A DNA stretch of 64,000 bases from Cycloclasticus sp. symbiont of Poecilosclerida sp. N (GTDB taxonomy: Bacteria > Pseudomonadota > Gammaproteobacteria > Methylococcales > Cycloclasticaceae). Position numbers and translations under genes: made by a program. Positions 1 to 11,435 of this stretch are shown one piece after another (the stretch's first letter is position 1; every line of letters begins with the position of its first letter). The stretch is taken from contig LWTM01000077.1 in NCBI GenBank assembly GCA_002101205.1, positions 186,001 through 250,000 of the forward strand. The letters run 5' to 3'. The notes below the pieces were generated by a model, which saw nothing but the letters and a program-made list of their open reading frames with translations, did no database searches and had not been told where the DNA came from.

Positions 1-540
1 TTTTTCAATACGGTGTTTGTGTAATAAAGCGATAACGTCTGCTTTATCGGCGCCTTCTTGTACGGTAACTAATTTTTCTTTTGGCGTCATTGCAGACTCA
101 ATGAGCGCATCCAGATGCGTTTCAAAACGTAAATCACGGCTGGTAACAATACCCACCAAGTCGTTGCCATTAACAACTGGCACACCCGAGATATTATGAT
201 GCCTTGTCAGTGCCATCACATCACGAATAGTTGTATCAGAAGAAACAGTTATCGGATTTTTCACCACTCCGCTTTCAAAGCGTTTCACCTTCATCACTTC
301 CAGTGCTTGTTGCTGCGAAGTCATGTTCTTATGAATAATACCCATACCGCCTTCTTGAGCCAGCGCTATCGCTAAACGCGCTTCGGTGACGGTGTCCATT
401 GCCGCTGAAAGAATGGGGATATTAAGAGAAATCCCGCGCGTTAATTGTGTTTGCAAATTAACGTCTCTAGGAAGTACCGTTGAGTGAGCAGGTACTAGCA
501 AAACATCATCAAATGTTAAGGCTTCTTGTTCGAATCGCAT
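1..540 (-). CDS. guaB: Inosine-5'-monophosphate dehydrogenase, N-terminal part incl. CBS region (partial, runs off window)
   Basis: Reverse strand reads [73 protein letters not shown]..., a classic IMPDH N-terminus; start codon at 540. Confidence 0.93.
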   Translation of the reverse strand, partial: MRFEQEALTFDDVLLVPAHSTVLPRDVNLQTQLTRGISLNIPILSAAMDTVTEARLAIALAQEGGMGIIHKNMTSQQQALEVMKVKRFESGVVKNPITVSSDTTIRDVMALTRHHNISGVPVVNGNDLVGIVTSRDLRFETHLDALIESAMTPKEKLVTVQEGADKADVIALLHKHRIEK

Positions 541-626
541 ATTATCGGTCGCTTCAGGTAGAAAAAGCAGTTCATTATAAGGTATGCTCCGTTAATTATC
601 ACCTATATAGATACTTTTGTAGCCCA

Positions 627-1973
627 ATGCACGATAGCGACCATATATATAGCGTTTCACAACTTTGCCGTGAAACTCGACTCTTGCTGGAAACTAATTT
701 TTTAACCTTATCCGTTGAAGGCGAAATTTCCAACTTGTCGCGCCCAGCGTCTGGTCATATTTATTTCACATTAAAAGACAGCAAAGCGCAAATTCAGTGC
801 GCTATGTTCCGCGGACAGCTAAGGAAAGCCGGATTCAAACCCGAAAACGGGCACCGAGTTAAGCTAAAAGCACGCGTCAGCTTGTATGAAACACGTGGTC
901 GTTTTCAACTTATTATTGATCAGATGGCGTCCTTCGGCGAGGGCGCATTACGCCAACAATTTGAGGCATTAAAAAACAAGCTTTCTGCTGAAGGGATATT
1001 TGATGACGATTTAAAAAAACCATTGCCAGAGCTTGCTAAAAAAATTGGCATTATCACCTCATCAAGTGGTGCTGCTGTGCATGATATTTTAACAGTGCTA
1101 AAGAGCCGTTTTCCCGCACTGCCGGTGCTTATTTACCCTGTCGCGGTCCAAGGTGATACGGCTAAACATGACATCATTGCTGCTATTGAGCTCGCCAATG
1201 AACGCAACGACTGCGACATTCTTATATTGGCTCGTGGTGGTGGCTCAATTGAGGACTTATGGGCCTTTAACGAAGAAATAGTCGCCCGGGCAATACACGA
1301 GTCCAACATAGCTATTATTAGCGCTATCGGCCACGAAGTTGACTTTACCATCTCCGACCTTGTTGCAGACCATCGCGCACCTACTCCATCGGCAGCAGCT
1401 GAGATGGTTAGCCCCGATCAGCAACAGTGGCTTAGCCACTTTAATCATCTGACTCAGCAGCTAACCAAAAACATAACAAAAGGCTTGTCACAAAAGCAAA
1501 GCTTATTAAGCCAATTACAACATCGCTTGAAACAGCGTCATCCCTGCATACAATTGCAGATGCATGCACAGCGATTAGATGATTGCCAAGCAAGACTGGC
1601 ACAAACACCTCAACACAGCCTGCGGCGTGATAAGCTGCGTTTATCTCAACTGAGCGCGAGATTACTAAGTAACAGGCCTAATCAACAAATCAACACATTG
1701 CAAAAACGCCTTTCGACATTACAGCAGCGTTTTCCAGCACCGCTACAGCGCAGGCTACAACAAGCACGAATTCGGTTTACTGATTGCAATAAAGGACTCG
1801 AAATATTAAGCCCATTAGCCACACTTTCTAGGGGTTACAGTATCACTAAGCGCACATCAGACGACGCTGTTGTTAAAAGCATAAAATCGATTAGCGTCGG
1901 CGATAACGTTAATATCCAGCTGTTTGACGGTTCATTAAAAACACATGTAGATGAAATTAATCAAAAAACATAG
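627..1973 (+). CDS. xseA: Exodeoxyribonuclease VII large subunit
   Basis: MHDSDHIYSVSQLCRETRLLLETNFLTLSVEGEISNLSRPASGHIYFTLKD; start at 627 preferred over ORF-track 480, which overlaps guaB. Confidence 0.93.
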   Translation: MHDSDHIYSVSQLCRETRLLLETNFLTLSVEGEISNLSRPASGHIYFTLKDSKAQIQCAMFRGQLRKAGFKPENGHRVKLKARVSLYETRGRFQLIIDQMASFGEGALRQQFEALKNKLSAEGIFDDDLKKPLPELAKKIGIITSSSGAAVHDILTVLKSRFPALPVLIYPVAVQGDTAKHDIIAAIELANERNDCDILILARGGGSIEDLWAFNEEIVARAIHESNIAIISAIGHEVDFTISDLVADHRAPTPSAAAEMVSPDQQQWLSHFNHLTQQLTKNITKGLSQKQSLLSQLQHRLKQRHPCIQLQMHAQRLDDCQARLAQTPQHSLRRDKLRLSQLSARLLSNRPNQQINTLQKRLSTLQQRFPAPLQRRLQQARIRFTDCNKGLEILSPLATLSRGYSITKRTSDDAVVKSIKSISVGDNVNIQLFDGSLKTHVDEINQKT

Positions 1974-2964
1974 TCTTTATTTTCTACTAGAGACTATTAC
2001 ACGAAAGAAAGTTTCGTTTCTAGGCAAGCTAAAAACGCGCGGAATAAGGAAGTTGGCTACAGTAAATGACCGATTGAGCACGTTTTTAAGGACGCATAGG
2101 AGCGAAAGAAATTTTGCACCATGGTCTCTATTAGCGGCAGTTTTCTTTGTACCGCTTGCTAACGCCTTCCCTGAACAGCACCTTGTGCCAGGTGGCATTG
2201 CTGTTGTGGATATTCACAGCGAAACTGAACCTGCCGTTTATTACAATCAACGTAAAGTTCTCACGCTGTTTAAAGACAATAAATGGCACGCTATTGTCGG
2301 TATTCCCTTATCATCTAACACTGGCAAACATACTGTCCTCGATAAAAAATCGTCTCTTAAATCATCTTTTATTGTTGTTGAGAAAGATTACCCTGCTCAA
2401 TATATTACGCTAAAAAAGAGCGCAAAAAATAAGCGCATGGTTAACCCAAATGAAACAGATATGGCCCGAATTCATCGAGAACGAAAAATCCTATCCAACG
2501 CGTTAGACACTTGGAGCAACTCCACACCACACGTTGATTTTATCCTGCCGGCTCACGGCCGATTAAGCAGCCCGTTTGGCTTAAAACGCTTTTTCAACAA
2601 GCAAGCAAGGAACCCGCATAGCGGTTTAGATATTGCCGCGCCAACGGGCGCGACTGTACAAGCACCTGCTGATGGTACGGTCGTTAATATTGGCGATTAT
2701 TTTTTTAACGGCAATACCGTTTTGCTTGATCACGGGCAAGGGCTTATCAGCGGCTACTTCCATCTAAGTAAAACGAGCGTTTCTATCGGCGATAAGGTAA
2801 CACAAGGGCAAAAGATTGCTGAAATTGGAGCCACTGGCCGCGTAACAGGCCCACATTTGCACTGGAATGTTTACTTGAATAAAACCAAGGTTGACCCCGC
2901 CTTTTTTATTGGCGACCATATACATCAATTGAAAACGGAGCAAGACTCATATCATGCAAATTAA
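1951..2964 (+). CDS. M23-family peptidase (LytM domain), secreted or membrane anchored
   Basis: GRLSSPFGLKRFFNKQARNPHSGLDIAAPTGATVQAPADGTV...GPHLHWNVY motif; exact start uncertain. Confidence 0.88.
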   Translation: MKLIKKHSLYFLLETITRKKVSFLGKLKTRGIRKLATVNDRLSTFLRTHRSERNFAPWSLLAAVFFVPLANAFPEQHLVPGGIAVVDIHSETEPAVYYNQRKVLTLFKDNKWHAIVGIPLSSNTGKHTVLDKKSSLKSSFIVVEKDYPAQYITLKKSAKNKRMVNPNETDMARIHRERKILSNALDTWSNSTPHVDFILPAHGRLSSPFGLKRFFNKQARNPHSGLDIAAPTGATVQAPADGTVVNIGDYFFNGNTVLLDHGQGLISGYFHLSKTSVSIGDKVTQGQKIAEIGATGRVTGPHLHWNVYLNKTKVDPAFFIGDHIHQLKTEQDSYHAN

Positions 2965-3226
2965 GGACCTTTGTACCAGCTGCGACTGTTGGACCATTAC
3001 CACTATTGAACATGATGATAAAACAGCAAAGTTCACCTGCACACACTGTCAAAATACTTTTGATATGCCTTGGGACACCCATACACGCTTTATGATTCGC
3101 TCTATTCGCTACAGCTTAAAATCACGCACTAAAAAATATCCAGAATTAGTGCAATTAAAGTACGTAGGGGATTTTGTAAAACTAGAGGCAAGACCTGATC
3201 CACCCAAAAGCCCTAGTTGCAAATAA
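2954..3226 (+). CDS. Small zinc-ribbon-like hypothetical protein
   Basis: CTSC...CTHC cysteine pairs; overlaps the end of the M23 gene. Confidence 0.55.
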   Translation: MQIKDLCTSCDCWTITTIEHDDKTAKFTCTHCQNTFDMPWDTHTRFMIRSIRYSLKSRTKKYPELVQLKYVGDFVKLEARPDPPKSPSCK

Positions 3227-3295
3227 ACTGCGCTTAACGGTGTTGAGACTTTTACCTTTTCTTGCCTTTGACCTCAGCATAACCGCTGAATTTCA

Positions 3296-3324
3296 TTGAC
3301 AAGCATGCGGCTCTTTCTTATTTT
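3296..3324 (+). promoter_or_regulatory. Putative sigma70 promoter for rho
   Basis: TTGACA (3296-3301), 17 nt, TATTTT (3319-3324); ~190 nt leader before rho. Confidence 0.4.
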
Positions 3325-3510
3325 CTGCATAAATTCGTACAGAATCGGATCATAAAGGTAGACGGGGGCTTTTTTTAATGGTATCTTTGAACTAGTAATG
3401 AATTCTTACAAGCACGCAACTTGCCGTGCAAACAATCAAAAAAAACATTTCAAAAAAATTCGTGCTGAATTTTACATGCACATCCTTTCTTTATTTCACA
3501 AAAAACTTAT

Positions 3511-4767
3511 ATGAATTTAACCGAGCTGAAACGCAAACCAGCAACTGAAATTCTTCAGATTGCTAAAGATTTAGGAGTCGATAATACAGGTCGATCCTTA
3601 AAACAAAATACAGTTTTCCAGATACTGAAAAAATTAGCTAAAAAAGGCGATGCTATTCATGGCGATGGTGTTCTCGAGGTCTTATCAGACGGGTTTGGGT
3701 TTTTAAGGGCCGCAGATGGGTCATTCTTGGCAGGCCCAGATGATATTTATGTGTCACCAAGTCAAATTCGTCATTTTGGTTTAAGAACCGGCGACACGAT
3801 TTCTGGAAAAATTCGCCCCCCAAAAGACAGTGAACGTTACTTCGCTTTATTGAAAGTTGATCAGCTCAATTATGAAAAGCCAGAACACGCAAAAAACAAA
3901 ATTGCGTTTAAGGACTTAACCCCGCTTTTTCCAAATGATCGTTTAATACTTGAGTTAGGTAACGGTACGACGGAGGATTTAACCTCACGCGTTATTGACC
4001 TAGTGTCTCCAATAGGTAAAGGGCAACGTGGCCTTATTGTTTCACCGCCGAAAGCGGGTAAAACGATGATTATGCAAAACTTGGCGCATTCTATTTCTGA
4101 AAACAATCCTGAAAGTCATCTAATCGTTTTATTGATTGATGAGCGTCCTGAAGAAGTGACTGAAATGTCACGTACAGTGAAAGGTGAAGTGATTTCTAGC
4201 ACCTTTGATGAACCTGCCTCACGTCATGTTCAGGTGGCTGAAATGGTGATTGAGAAAGCCAAGCGGATGGTCGAACATAAGCAAGACGTGATCATTCTAT
4301 TGGACTCTATTACGCGATTGGGCCGGGCTTATAATACGGTTGCACCGTCATCCGGTAAGATTTTGACAGGTGGTGTTGATGCGAATGCGTTAGAGCGCCC
4401 CAAACGTTTCTTTGGTGCGGCCAGAAATATTGAAGAAGGTGGCAGCTTAACAATCATCGCAACAGCGTTGGTTGAAACAGGCTCACGTATGGACGACGTT
4501 ATTTACGAAGAGTTCAAAGGTACTGGCAATATGGAGTTGCATCTTGAACGTAAGATTGCTGAGAAGCGTATTTATCCTGCGATCAATGTGAACCGTTCTG
4601 GTACACGCCGAGAAGAATATATTGTTGATGCGGATATTCTGCAAAAAACATGGATATTACGAAAAATCCTTAACCCGATGGATGAAACGGGCGCAATCGA
4701 ATTCTTATTAGAACGATTCAAGAAAACGAAAACGAACAATGAGTTTTTCGATTCAATGAAACGATAA
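3511..4767 (+). CDS. rho: Transcription termination factor Rho
   Basis: [23 protein letters not shown]...[25 protein letters not shown]...[11 protein letters not shown]. Confidence 0.97.
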   Translation: MNLTELKRKPATEILQIAKDLGVDNTGRSLKQNTVFQILKKLAKKGDAIHGDGVLEVLSDGFGFLRAADGSFLAGPDDIYVSPSQIRHFGLRTGDTISGKIRPPKDSERYFALLKVDQLNYEKPEHAKNKIAFKDLTPLFPNDRLILELGNGTTEDLTSRVIDLVSPIGKGQRGLIVSPPKAGKTMIMQNLAHSISENNPESHLIVLLIDERPEEVTEMSRTVKGEVISSTFDEPASRHVQVAEMVIEKAKRMVEHKQDVIILLDSITRLGRAYNTVAPSSGKILTGGVDANALERPKRFFGAARNIEEGGSLTIIATALVETGSRMDDVIYEEFKGTGNMELHLERKIAEKRIYPAINVNRSGTRREEYIVDADILQKTWILRKILNPMDETGAIEFLLERFKKTKTNNEFFDSMKR

Positions 4768-4781
4768 CGCTCAACAAGCCA

Positions 4782-4821
4782 CACAATAAAAAAGAGCTTC
4801 AAGAAGCTCTTTTTTATTGTG
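4782..4821. terminator. Bidirectional intrinsic terminator between rho and purD
   Basis: cacaataaaaaagagcttca/agaagctcttttttattgtg near-perfect palindrome with A-tract and T-tract, between convergent genes. Confidence 0.88.
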
Positions 4822-4837
4822 CGATATTTAAGGGCAC

Positions 4838-6124
4838 TTAGGTATTTTTCTCCCTTGAAATGGCGCGATGAGCAATGTCTGTGCGGAAATAAACATTGTC
4901 CCACTCAATAGCGCCAACGACCTCGTAAGCTTTTATTTGTGCATCTTCAACGCTGTCACCTAATGCGCAGGCACACAACACGCGGCCGCCATCAGTTGTG
5001 ATGTTCTCGTCTTGCACGCATGTGCCAGCATGAAATGTTTTAGTATTCGCCGTTTCTGCGGGTATGCCTGAAATAACATCGCCTTTGTTGTAGCTAAACG
5101 GATAACCGCCCGCTGCCAGTACAATGCCGACTGATGTGCGCGAATCCCATTGAGCGGTGATGTTGTCGAGTTGGTTATCAATCGCGGCATTGCACAACTC
5201 GGTCAAGTCGCTGTTCAGGCGCATCATAATCGGCTGCGTTTCAGGGTCGCCAAAGCGACAGTTGTACTCCAGTACTTTTGGAGTCCCTTGCGCATCAATC
5301 ATCACGCCAGCATATAGAAACCCAGTGTAAGGGATGCCATCTTTAATCATGCCATTTAGGGTAGGCTGAATAATGGTACGCATAATGGTTTGATGCATTT
5401 TTGCGGTCACAACAGGTGCTGGTGAATACGCACCCATACCGCCGGTGTTAGGTCCGGTGTCTCCATTATCACGGGCTTTGTGGTCTTGCGATGAGGCCAT
5501 TGGCAACGCTTGTTTACCATTAGCGATAACAATAAAGCTGGCTTCTTCGCCGACTAAAAAATCTTCAAGCACGACGCGGTGACCAGCTTCGCCGAAAGCG
5601 TTTCCGGCTAACATGTCAGTAACAGAATCAATAGCTTCTTGTTCTGTTTGCGCGAGGATAACGCCTTTACCCGCTGCTAAACCATCGGCTTTAACGACAA
5701 TAGGAGCACCTTTTAAACGAATGTAGTCGCAAGCGGGTGCTATTTCCGTAAAGCTTTGGTAGTCAGCAGTAGGGATGTTATGACGCGCTAAGAAATCCTT
5801 GCAATACGCTTTAGAGCCTTCCAACTGAGCCGCCAATTTCGTTGGCCCGAAACAGCGTAAGTTTTGACTGTTAAACTGGTCAACAATGCCAGCGACTAAG
5901 GGTGCTTCAGGCCCCACGATGGTCAGCTCGATATTTTCTTTTTTAGCAAAAGCCAATAATCCATCAATATCTTCAGCCGCAATATTAATGTTTTGAATCC
6001 CCTCTTCTTGTGCCGTGCCAGCATTACCGGGGGCAACGTATACGGTTTTAACGTGTGGAGACTGTTTCGTTTTCCAAGCCAGCGCGTGTTCACGTCCGCC
6101 ACCACCTACTATCAATACATTCAT
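4838..6124 (-). CDS. purD: Phosphoribosylamine--glycine ligase
   Basis: MNVLIVGGGGREHALAWKTKQSPHVKTVYVAPGNAGTA. Confidence 0.96.
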   Translation of the reverse strand: MNVLIVGGGGREHALAWKTKQSPHVKTVYVAPGNAGTAQEEGIQNINIAAEDIDGLLAFAKKENIELTIVGPEAPLVAGIVDQFNSQNLRCFGPTKLAAQLEGSKAYCKDFLARHNIPTADYQSFTEIAPACDYIRLKGAPIVVKADGLAAGKGVILAQTEQEAIDSVTDMLAGNAFGEAGHRVVLEDFLVGEEASFIVIANGKQALPMASSQDHKARDNGDTGPNTGGMGAYSPAPVVTAKMHQTIMRTIIQPTLNGMIKDGIPYTGFLYAGVMIDAQGTPKVLEYNCRFGDPETQPIMMRLNSDLTELCNAAIDNQLDNITAQWDSRTSVGIVLAAGGYPFSYNKGDVISGIPAETANTKTFHAGTCVQDENITTDGGRVLCACALGDSVEDAQIKAYEVVGAIEWDNVYFRTDIAHRAISREKNT

Positions 6125-6136
6125 AATGCTTTCCTT

Positions 6137-7699
6137 TTAGTGCCTGAAGTGACGCATGCCCGTAAACACCATAGCGATGTCATGCTCATCTGCAGCTTGA
6201 ATAACTTCCTCGTCACGCACCGAACCTCCCGGTTGAATAATCGCGCGTATACCTGCGTCGGCGGCATTATCAAGGCCATCTCGAAAGGGAAAGAAAGCGT
6301 CAGATGCCATGGCACAGCCCAGCACTTCAAGACCCGCTTGCTCGGCTTTTATGCCAGCAATGCGGGCTGAATTTATGCGGCTCATTTGACCTGCGCCCAC
6401 GCCAATTGTCATATTGTTTTTGCCGTAAATAATTGCGTTGGACTTGACAAATTTAGCAACATTCCACGTGAACAATAGGTCTTGCATCTCTTGTTCAGTT
6501 GGTTGCCGTTTGGTCACAACGGTTAAGCCCGCGTAAAGTTCGTTATCAATCGTTTGAACAAGCAAGCCACCATTGACACGCTTAAAGTCTTGTCGGCTAC
6601 TGCTCGCTATTTCCCACTGACCGCTATCGAGCAAGCGCAGGTTTTTCTTACTGGCAACAACCTCAGCGGCGTCTTTGTTGATGCCAGGTGCGATAATAAC
6701 TTCAGCAAATTGACGTTCGGTAATGGCTTTCGCTGTGTCGGCATCTAATGGACGATTAAACGCGATAATGCCGCCAAAAGCAGACTCAGGGTCTGTTTGG
6801 TAAGCTTTGCGGTATGCCTCTAAAATGTTGTCACCAAGAGCTACACCGCAAGGGTTAGCGTGTTTGACAATGACGCAAGCAGGCGAGTCATTAAATTGTT
6901 TTACGCACTCTAAAGCGGCATCGGTATCAGCAATATTGTTGTAAGAAAGTTCTTTTCCTTGTAACTGAACGGCTGATGCGATGCTTCCGGTTACTATATT
7001 GTCTTCGATAAAAAACGCCGCTTTTTGATGAGGGTTTTCACCGTAACGCATCACTTGCTTTTGTTTAAATTGAAGGTTAATGGTTCGAGAGAAGTCAACC
7101 TTTTCGCCGTCGGCTTGGATACTGCCGAGATAGTTGGCAATAGCGCCATCATATTGCGCAGTGTGTTCAAATGTTTTAACGGCAAAGTTAAAGCGACTCA
7201 CATCATCGATGCCGCCAGTTGCTTTAATAGAGTCGATGGTTTGTTGGTAATCATTAGGGTCAACAATAATGGTCACGTCTTTATGGTTTTTAGCGGCCGC
7301 GCGAATCATCGTCGGGCCGCCAATATCAATATTTTCAATGGCGGTTGCAAGGTCGCAATCTTGGTTAGCAACGGTTTTTTGGAAGGGATATAAGTTAACA
7401 ACAACTAAGTCGATAGGCTTGATGTCGTTGCTTTGCATAACAGCTTGATCAATATCGCGACGGCCTAAAATACCGCCATGTACTTTTGGGTGTAATGTTT
7501 TAACGCGACCATCCATCATTTCGGGGAAACCAGTGTAGTCACTGATTTCAGTAACAGGTACATTGTTCTCTTGCAATAGCTTTGCAGTACCACCTGTGGA
7601 AATAATTTCGACGTTTAAATTGCTGAGTTGCTGGCAAAACTCAAGGATGCCAGTTTTGTCGGAAACGCTAATCAGTGCGCAGGAGATTTTATTGCTCAT
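6137..7699 (-). CDS. purH: Bifunctional AICAR transformylase/IMP cyclohydrolase
   Basis: [35 protein letters not shown]...[17 protein letters not shown]. Confidence 0.97.
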   Translation of the reverse strand: MSNKISCALISVSDKTGILEFCQQLSNLNVEIISTGGTAKLLQENNVPVTEISDYTGFPEMMDGRVKTLHPKVHGGILGRRDIDQAVMQSNDIKPIDLVVVNLYPFQKTVANQDCDLATAIENIDIGGPTMIRAAAKNHKDVTIIVDPNDYQQTIDSIKATGGIDDVSRFNFAVKTFEHTAQYDGAIANYLGSIQADGEKVDFSRTINLQFKQKQVMRYGENPHQKAAFFIEDNIVTGSIASAVQLQGKELSYNNIADTDAALECVKQFNDSPACVIVKHANPCGVALGDNILEAYRKAYQTDPESAFGGIIAFNRPLDADTAKAITERQFAEVIIAPGINKDAAEVVASKKNLRLLDSGQWEIASSSRQDFKRVNGGLLVQTIDNELYAGLTVVTKRQPTEQEMQDLLFTWNVAKFVKSNAIIYGKNNMTIGVGAGQMSRINSARIAGIKAEQAGLEVLGCAMASDAFFPFRDGLDNAADAGIRAIIQPGGSVRDEEVIQAADEHDIAMVFTGMRHFRH

Positions 7700-7819
7700 A
7701 TAGTGACCTGTTGTATGTGTTTTAACGAGGCGAAAGGCGTGTCAACAAACGAGGTATTTTATAGAAAAGCAGGTTTTTTTGTTAGGCTATTTTAATGCCG
7801 ATGGCTCACAGTGCTATTG

Positions 7820-8068
7820 CTAGATACCAAGCTTATAGCTGGATAGTTTTTTTCTTAATGTCCCGCGACTTAGTCCGAGTATTTTTGCGGCTTTTGATTG
7901 GTTGTGTTTCGTGTGGTTTAGCACTGCTTCTAACAAGGGTTTTTCAACTTCGCTAATAACCAAAGCGTGTAAATCTATAACCTCTTGTCCATCAAGCTGC
8001 TGAAAGTAGCTCTCTAGTGCTCTCGCAACTTGTTTGGATAAGGGCTGTTTAAGGTTAACTAAGCTCAT
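7820..8068 (-). CDS. fis: Fis-family nucleoid/DNA-binding regulator
   Basis: C-terminal HTH KHNQSKAAKILGLSRGTLRKKLSSYKL; immediately downstream of dusB as in enterics. Confidence 0.9.
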   Translation of the reverse strand: MSLVNLKQPLSKQVARALESYFQQLDGQEVIDLHALVISEVEKPLLEAVLNHTKHNQSKAAKILGLSRGTLRKKLSSYKLGI

Positions 8069-9054
8069 GCGGCGCGGTTGTTTTTATGGATATACTGATT
8101 GAAAACATGGTGAATAAAATCAAGTTGCTGCGCAGGTTCTTGAAACAAAAAACTTTTTTTAACAAGAGGCATTAACGATGAATCTATGTGAGTAAAATAC
8201 CAAGCAATGTGTTTTCTTGCAATCTTAACGCCCATTATTTCTCCATAAAAGGCATGAAGCTCGCTGATGTGGCGTATCATAACATCTTGAATTTCACGGC
8301 TGCTGGGCGCATCTAAAAGAACACCATTTTTTAAGAAGTAATCAATTTCTCTGAATATCCACGGCCGTCCTTGCGCGCTCCTACCAATGAGTAAGCCATC
8401 GGCTTGCGTGTAATCGAGCACTTCGCTTGCTCGCTGAGATGTCGTTATATCGCCGTTGGCAAAAACGGGGATGCGGATAGATTTCTTGACAGATTTAATC
8501 GTTTCAAACTCGGCGTTGCCTTTGTATTTACATTCGCGTGTTCGCCCATGTATGGCAAGTGCTTGAATGCCTGCTTGCTCAGCAATGTTGGCGATGGTGA
8601 CGGCATTTTTATTTAACGGATCCCAGCCCGTTCTTATTTTAAGAGTGACAGGAATGCTGACGGCCGACACAACCGATTCCAAAATACGTTTTACCAGAGG
8701 TTCATCGCGTAATAGCGCAGAGCCTGCGGCAACATGGCACACTTTTTTTGCAGGGCAGCCCATATTAATATCAATAATTTGCGCACCGTTAGCGGCGTTG
8801 AACTTGGCGGCTTGCGCCATCTGTTCAGGGTTTGTACCAACAATTTGAACACAGCGCGGCTCTTGTTCGCCTGTGTGATCTAGCTTGAGTAAGGTGCGTC
8901 GGTGGTTACGTAAAGCAGGGTTTGAGGTGGTCATTTCTGAGACGGCTAACCCAGCTCCTAACTCTCGGCAAAGCTGACGAAACGGCAGGTCAGTAATGCC
9001 CACCATAGGCGAGAGGACTAAATTATTGCTTAATGTGCAAGAACCGATTTTCAT
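8065..9054 (-). CDS. dusB: tRNA-dihydrouridine synthase B
   Basis: MKIGSCTLSNNLVLSPMVGITDLPFRQLCRELGAGL...INMGCPAKKVC; start 9054 preferred over the 9111 ORF start. Confidence 0.93.
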   Translation of the reverse strand: MKIGSCTLSNNLVLSPMVGITDLPFRQLCRELGAGLAVSEMTTSNPALRNHRRTLLKLDHTGEQEPRCVQIVGTNPEQMAQAAKFNAANGAQIIDINMGCPAKKVCHVAAGSALLRDEPLVKRILESVVSAVSIPVTLKIRTGWDPLNKNAVTIANIAEQAGIQALAIHGRTRECKYKGNAEFETIKSVKKSIRIPVFANGDITTSQRASEVLDYTQADGLLIGRSAQGRPWIFREIDYFLKNGVLLDAPSSREIQDVMIRHISELHAFYGEIMGVKIARKHIAWYFTHIDSSLMPLVKKSFLFQEPAQQLDFIHHVFNQYIHKNNRAA

Positions 9055-9175
9055 ATGTATGAATAGTTTAACCTTTACTCGGCGCTGCGGGTTAGTGAAA
9101 TGATATTTCAAAGGCAGAGACAGCAGGAAGCTAAGAAAGCCGAATAGCGGGGGTGGGCAGTGTAATGGCCATCGG

Positions 9176-10057
9176 CTAAGCTGTTTTTGTTGCGTGAAGA
9201 CACGCCCAATCGTCTTTAATCGTAGGGGAGGAAAAGTTAAAAAATCTCTGATAAGGCTGCATTACTTGCTCAATTTGTTCGCTTAATAAACCTGAGAGTA
9301 ACAGGTCGCCTTGCGGTTCGACGAGGGCTGATATTTCATCAGACAGTTGGATAAGCGGTTCGGCTAAAATGTTGGCGACGACGATAGATTGTGGCTCACG
9401 TGGATATTGCTTTTCGTTGTACAGGCGAATCCTATTAAGCACGTTATTTTGTTCGGCATTGCTGTTGGTGGTTATCAGTGCTTGTGGATCAATGTCAATG
9501 CCAACGGCTCGTCTTGCACCCAATAACAAAGCAGAAATAGCAAGGATTCCTGAACCGCAACCAAAATCGATAATGTTACGTCCGTGCACGGCGTGATTGG
9601 CTAGCCAGTCAAGACATAGCGCGGTGGTTGGGTGCGTGCCCGTGCCAAAAGCAAGGCCTGGGTCTAAGCGTAAAATCGTGGCATTAGGTTCAGGTGCTTC
9701 ATGTTTAGTTGAGCAAACCCAAAAATTGGAACCAAATTTTATTGGCTGAAAACCATCAAGCCACACGCGCTCCCATACTTGGTCTTCAAGCGCTTCGATT
9801 TCCATGCTCCAACTGTCTGGTGTGTTGATGTGTTGCTGAAAATATTGCTCAGCTAAACTTAAGTCATGCTGCTCTTCAAACAAGCCGGTAACAAGGACTT
9901 GCGGCCATAAAGGCATTGTTTCGAGTGGTGGTTCGTAAATAGGTTGACTAGCACCGTCCGTCATAGTGACGGACAGTGAACCAAGGTCTTCTATGAGTGC
10001 TTCAAATTGTGTTGCAAATTCTTGAGTCGTAGAAATGGTGAGTTGTTGCCACGACAT
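9176..10057 (-). CDS. prmA: Ribosomal protein L11 methyltransferase
   Basis: LRLDPGLAFGTGTHPTTALCLDWLANH...IDFGCGSGILAISALLLGA. Confidence 0.95.
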   Translation of the reverse strand: MSWQQLTISTTQEFATQFEALIEDLGSLSVTMTDGASQPIYEPPLETMPLWPQVLVTGLFEEQHDLSLAEQYFQQHINTPDSWSMEIEALEDQVWERVWLDGFQPIKFGSNFWVCSTKHEAPEPNATILRLDPGLAFGTGTHPTTALCLDWLANHAVHGRNIIDFGCGSGILAISALLLGARRAVGIDIDPQALITTNSNAEQNNVLNRIRLYNEKQYPREPQSIVVANILAEPLIQLSDEISALVEPQGDLLLSGLLSEQIEQVMQPYQRFFNFSSPTIKDDWACLHATKTA

Positions 10058-11398
10058 TTACAGTCCAAGTTTTTTTTCTAAGTAATGGATATTGTAGATG
10101 CCAGAAGCAAAATCTTTATCAACAATGATATCCCGAAGCAAAGGAATATTTGTGTCAATACCATCAATCACTATTTCTCTCAGCGCCGTTTTAGTGCGTG
10201 CTAATGCGGACTCACGAGAGTTACCCGATGCGATGAGCTTACCTACCATCGAGTCGTAATATTGAGGGACGGTGTAGCCGTTATAAATGTGCGTGTCAAC
10301 GCGTATACCCGGACCGCCAGGAATGTGCAATTGAGTGATTTTACCGGGCGAGGGAATGAATGTTTCTGGATGCTCAGCATTTAAGCGACACTCGATAGCG
10401 TGACCGGAAATTTTAATATCGTCTTGCGTGTAGCCCAGAGGTTCACCCGCTGCAATTTTAAGTTGTTCAGCGACGATATCGACGCCAGTAATGATTTCAG
10501 TAATAGGGTGTTCTACTTGTACACGTGTGTTCATTTCGATGAAATAGAACTCACTGTTTTCATATAAAAACTCGAACGTTCCTGCACCGTAATAACCGAT
10601 TTCAGCACATGCATTAGCGCAACGTGTTCCAATTTCTTGGCGAACTTTTTCAGTAATCCCAATAGCGGGAGCTTCTTCAATAACTTTTTGATGTTTGCGC
10701 TGTGTAGAACAGTCGCGCTCGCCCAAATGAATCGCATTACCATGTTTGTCCGCAAGGACTTGGAACTCGATATGTCTTGGCGTTTCAAGGAATTTTTCCA
10801 TATACACCATATCGTTTCCAAAGAAACTATTTGCTTCAGTTTTAGTTAGAGCAATAGCATTTAAAAGGGCCGCTTCGGTGTGGACAACACGCATGCCGCG
10901 GCCACCGCCACCGCCGGCAGCTTTAATGATGATGGGGTAGCCAATGCCGCTTGCAAGCTTGATATTACGTTCTTTGTCGTCGTCTAAGGGCCCATCAGAA
11001 CCGGGTACGCAAGGTACGCCAGCTTTTACCATGGCTCTAATGGCCGATACTTTATCGCCCATTAGGCGAATGGTTTCTGAGCGAGGACCGACAAAGGTAA
11101 AGCCACTTTTCTCTACGCGTTCAGCAAAGTCGGCATTTTCAGACAAAAAGCCATAGCCCGGGTGAATAGCCTCGGCATCCGTGATTTCAGCAGCGCTGAT
11201 AATAGCGGGGACATTGAGGTAACTTTCAGTTGATGATGCGCCGCCAATACAGACAGATTCATCTGCTAAGCGAACGTGTTTTAAGTTTTTGTCAGCAGAA
11301 GAGTGAACGGCTACAGTTTGAATGCCGAGCTCACGGCAGGCACGCAAAATACGTAAAGCAATTTCGCCGCGATTAGCAATAAGAATTTTATCGAACAT
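10058..11398 (-). CDS. accC: Acetyl-CoA carboxylase, biotin carboxylase subunit
   Basis: [33 protein letters not shown]; start at 11398. Confidence 0.96.
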   Translation of the reverse strand: MFDKILIANRGEIALRILRACRELGIQTVAVHSSADKNLKHVRLADESVCIGGASSTESYLNVPAIISAAEITDAEAIHPGYGFLSENADFAERVEKSGFTFVGPRSETIRLMGDKVSAIRAMVKAGVPCVPGSDGPLDDDKERNIKLASGIGYPIIIKAAGGGGGRGMRVVHTEAALLNAIALTKTEANSFFGNDMVYMEKFLETPRHIEFQVLADKHGNAIHLGERDCSTQRKHQKVIEEAPAIGITEKVRQEIGTRCANACAEIGYYGAGTFEFLYENSEFYFIEMNTRVQVEHPITEIITGVDIVAEQLKIAAGEPLGYTQDDIKISGHAIECRLNAEHPETFIPSPGKITQLHIPGGPGIRVDTHIYNGYTVPQYYDSMVGKLIASGNSRESALARTKTALREIVIDGIDTNIPLLRDIIVDKDFASGIYNIHYLEKKLGL

Positions 11399-11435
11399 AT
11401 TTGTCTCGTCGATGTGTGAAAATTTAAAAAGGCAG

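Noticed and set aside
480-626. Upstream extension of xseA from the ORF track
   Set aside because: Overlaps divergent guaB and lacks XseA similarity; conserved protein begins at 627.
10531-11156. Several ORFs opposite to or overlapping accC
   Set aside because: Alternate-frame ORFs within a highly conserved gene; no recognisable domain.
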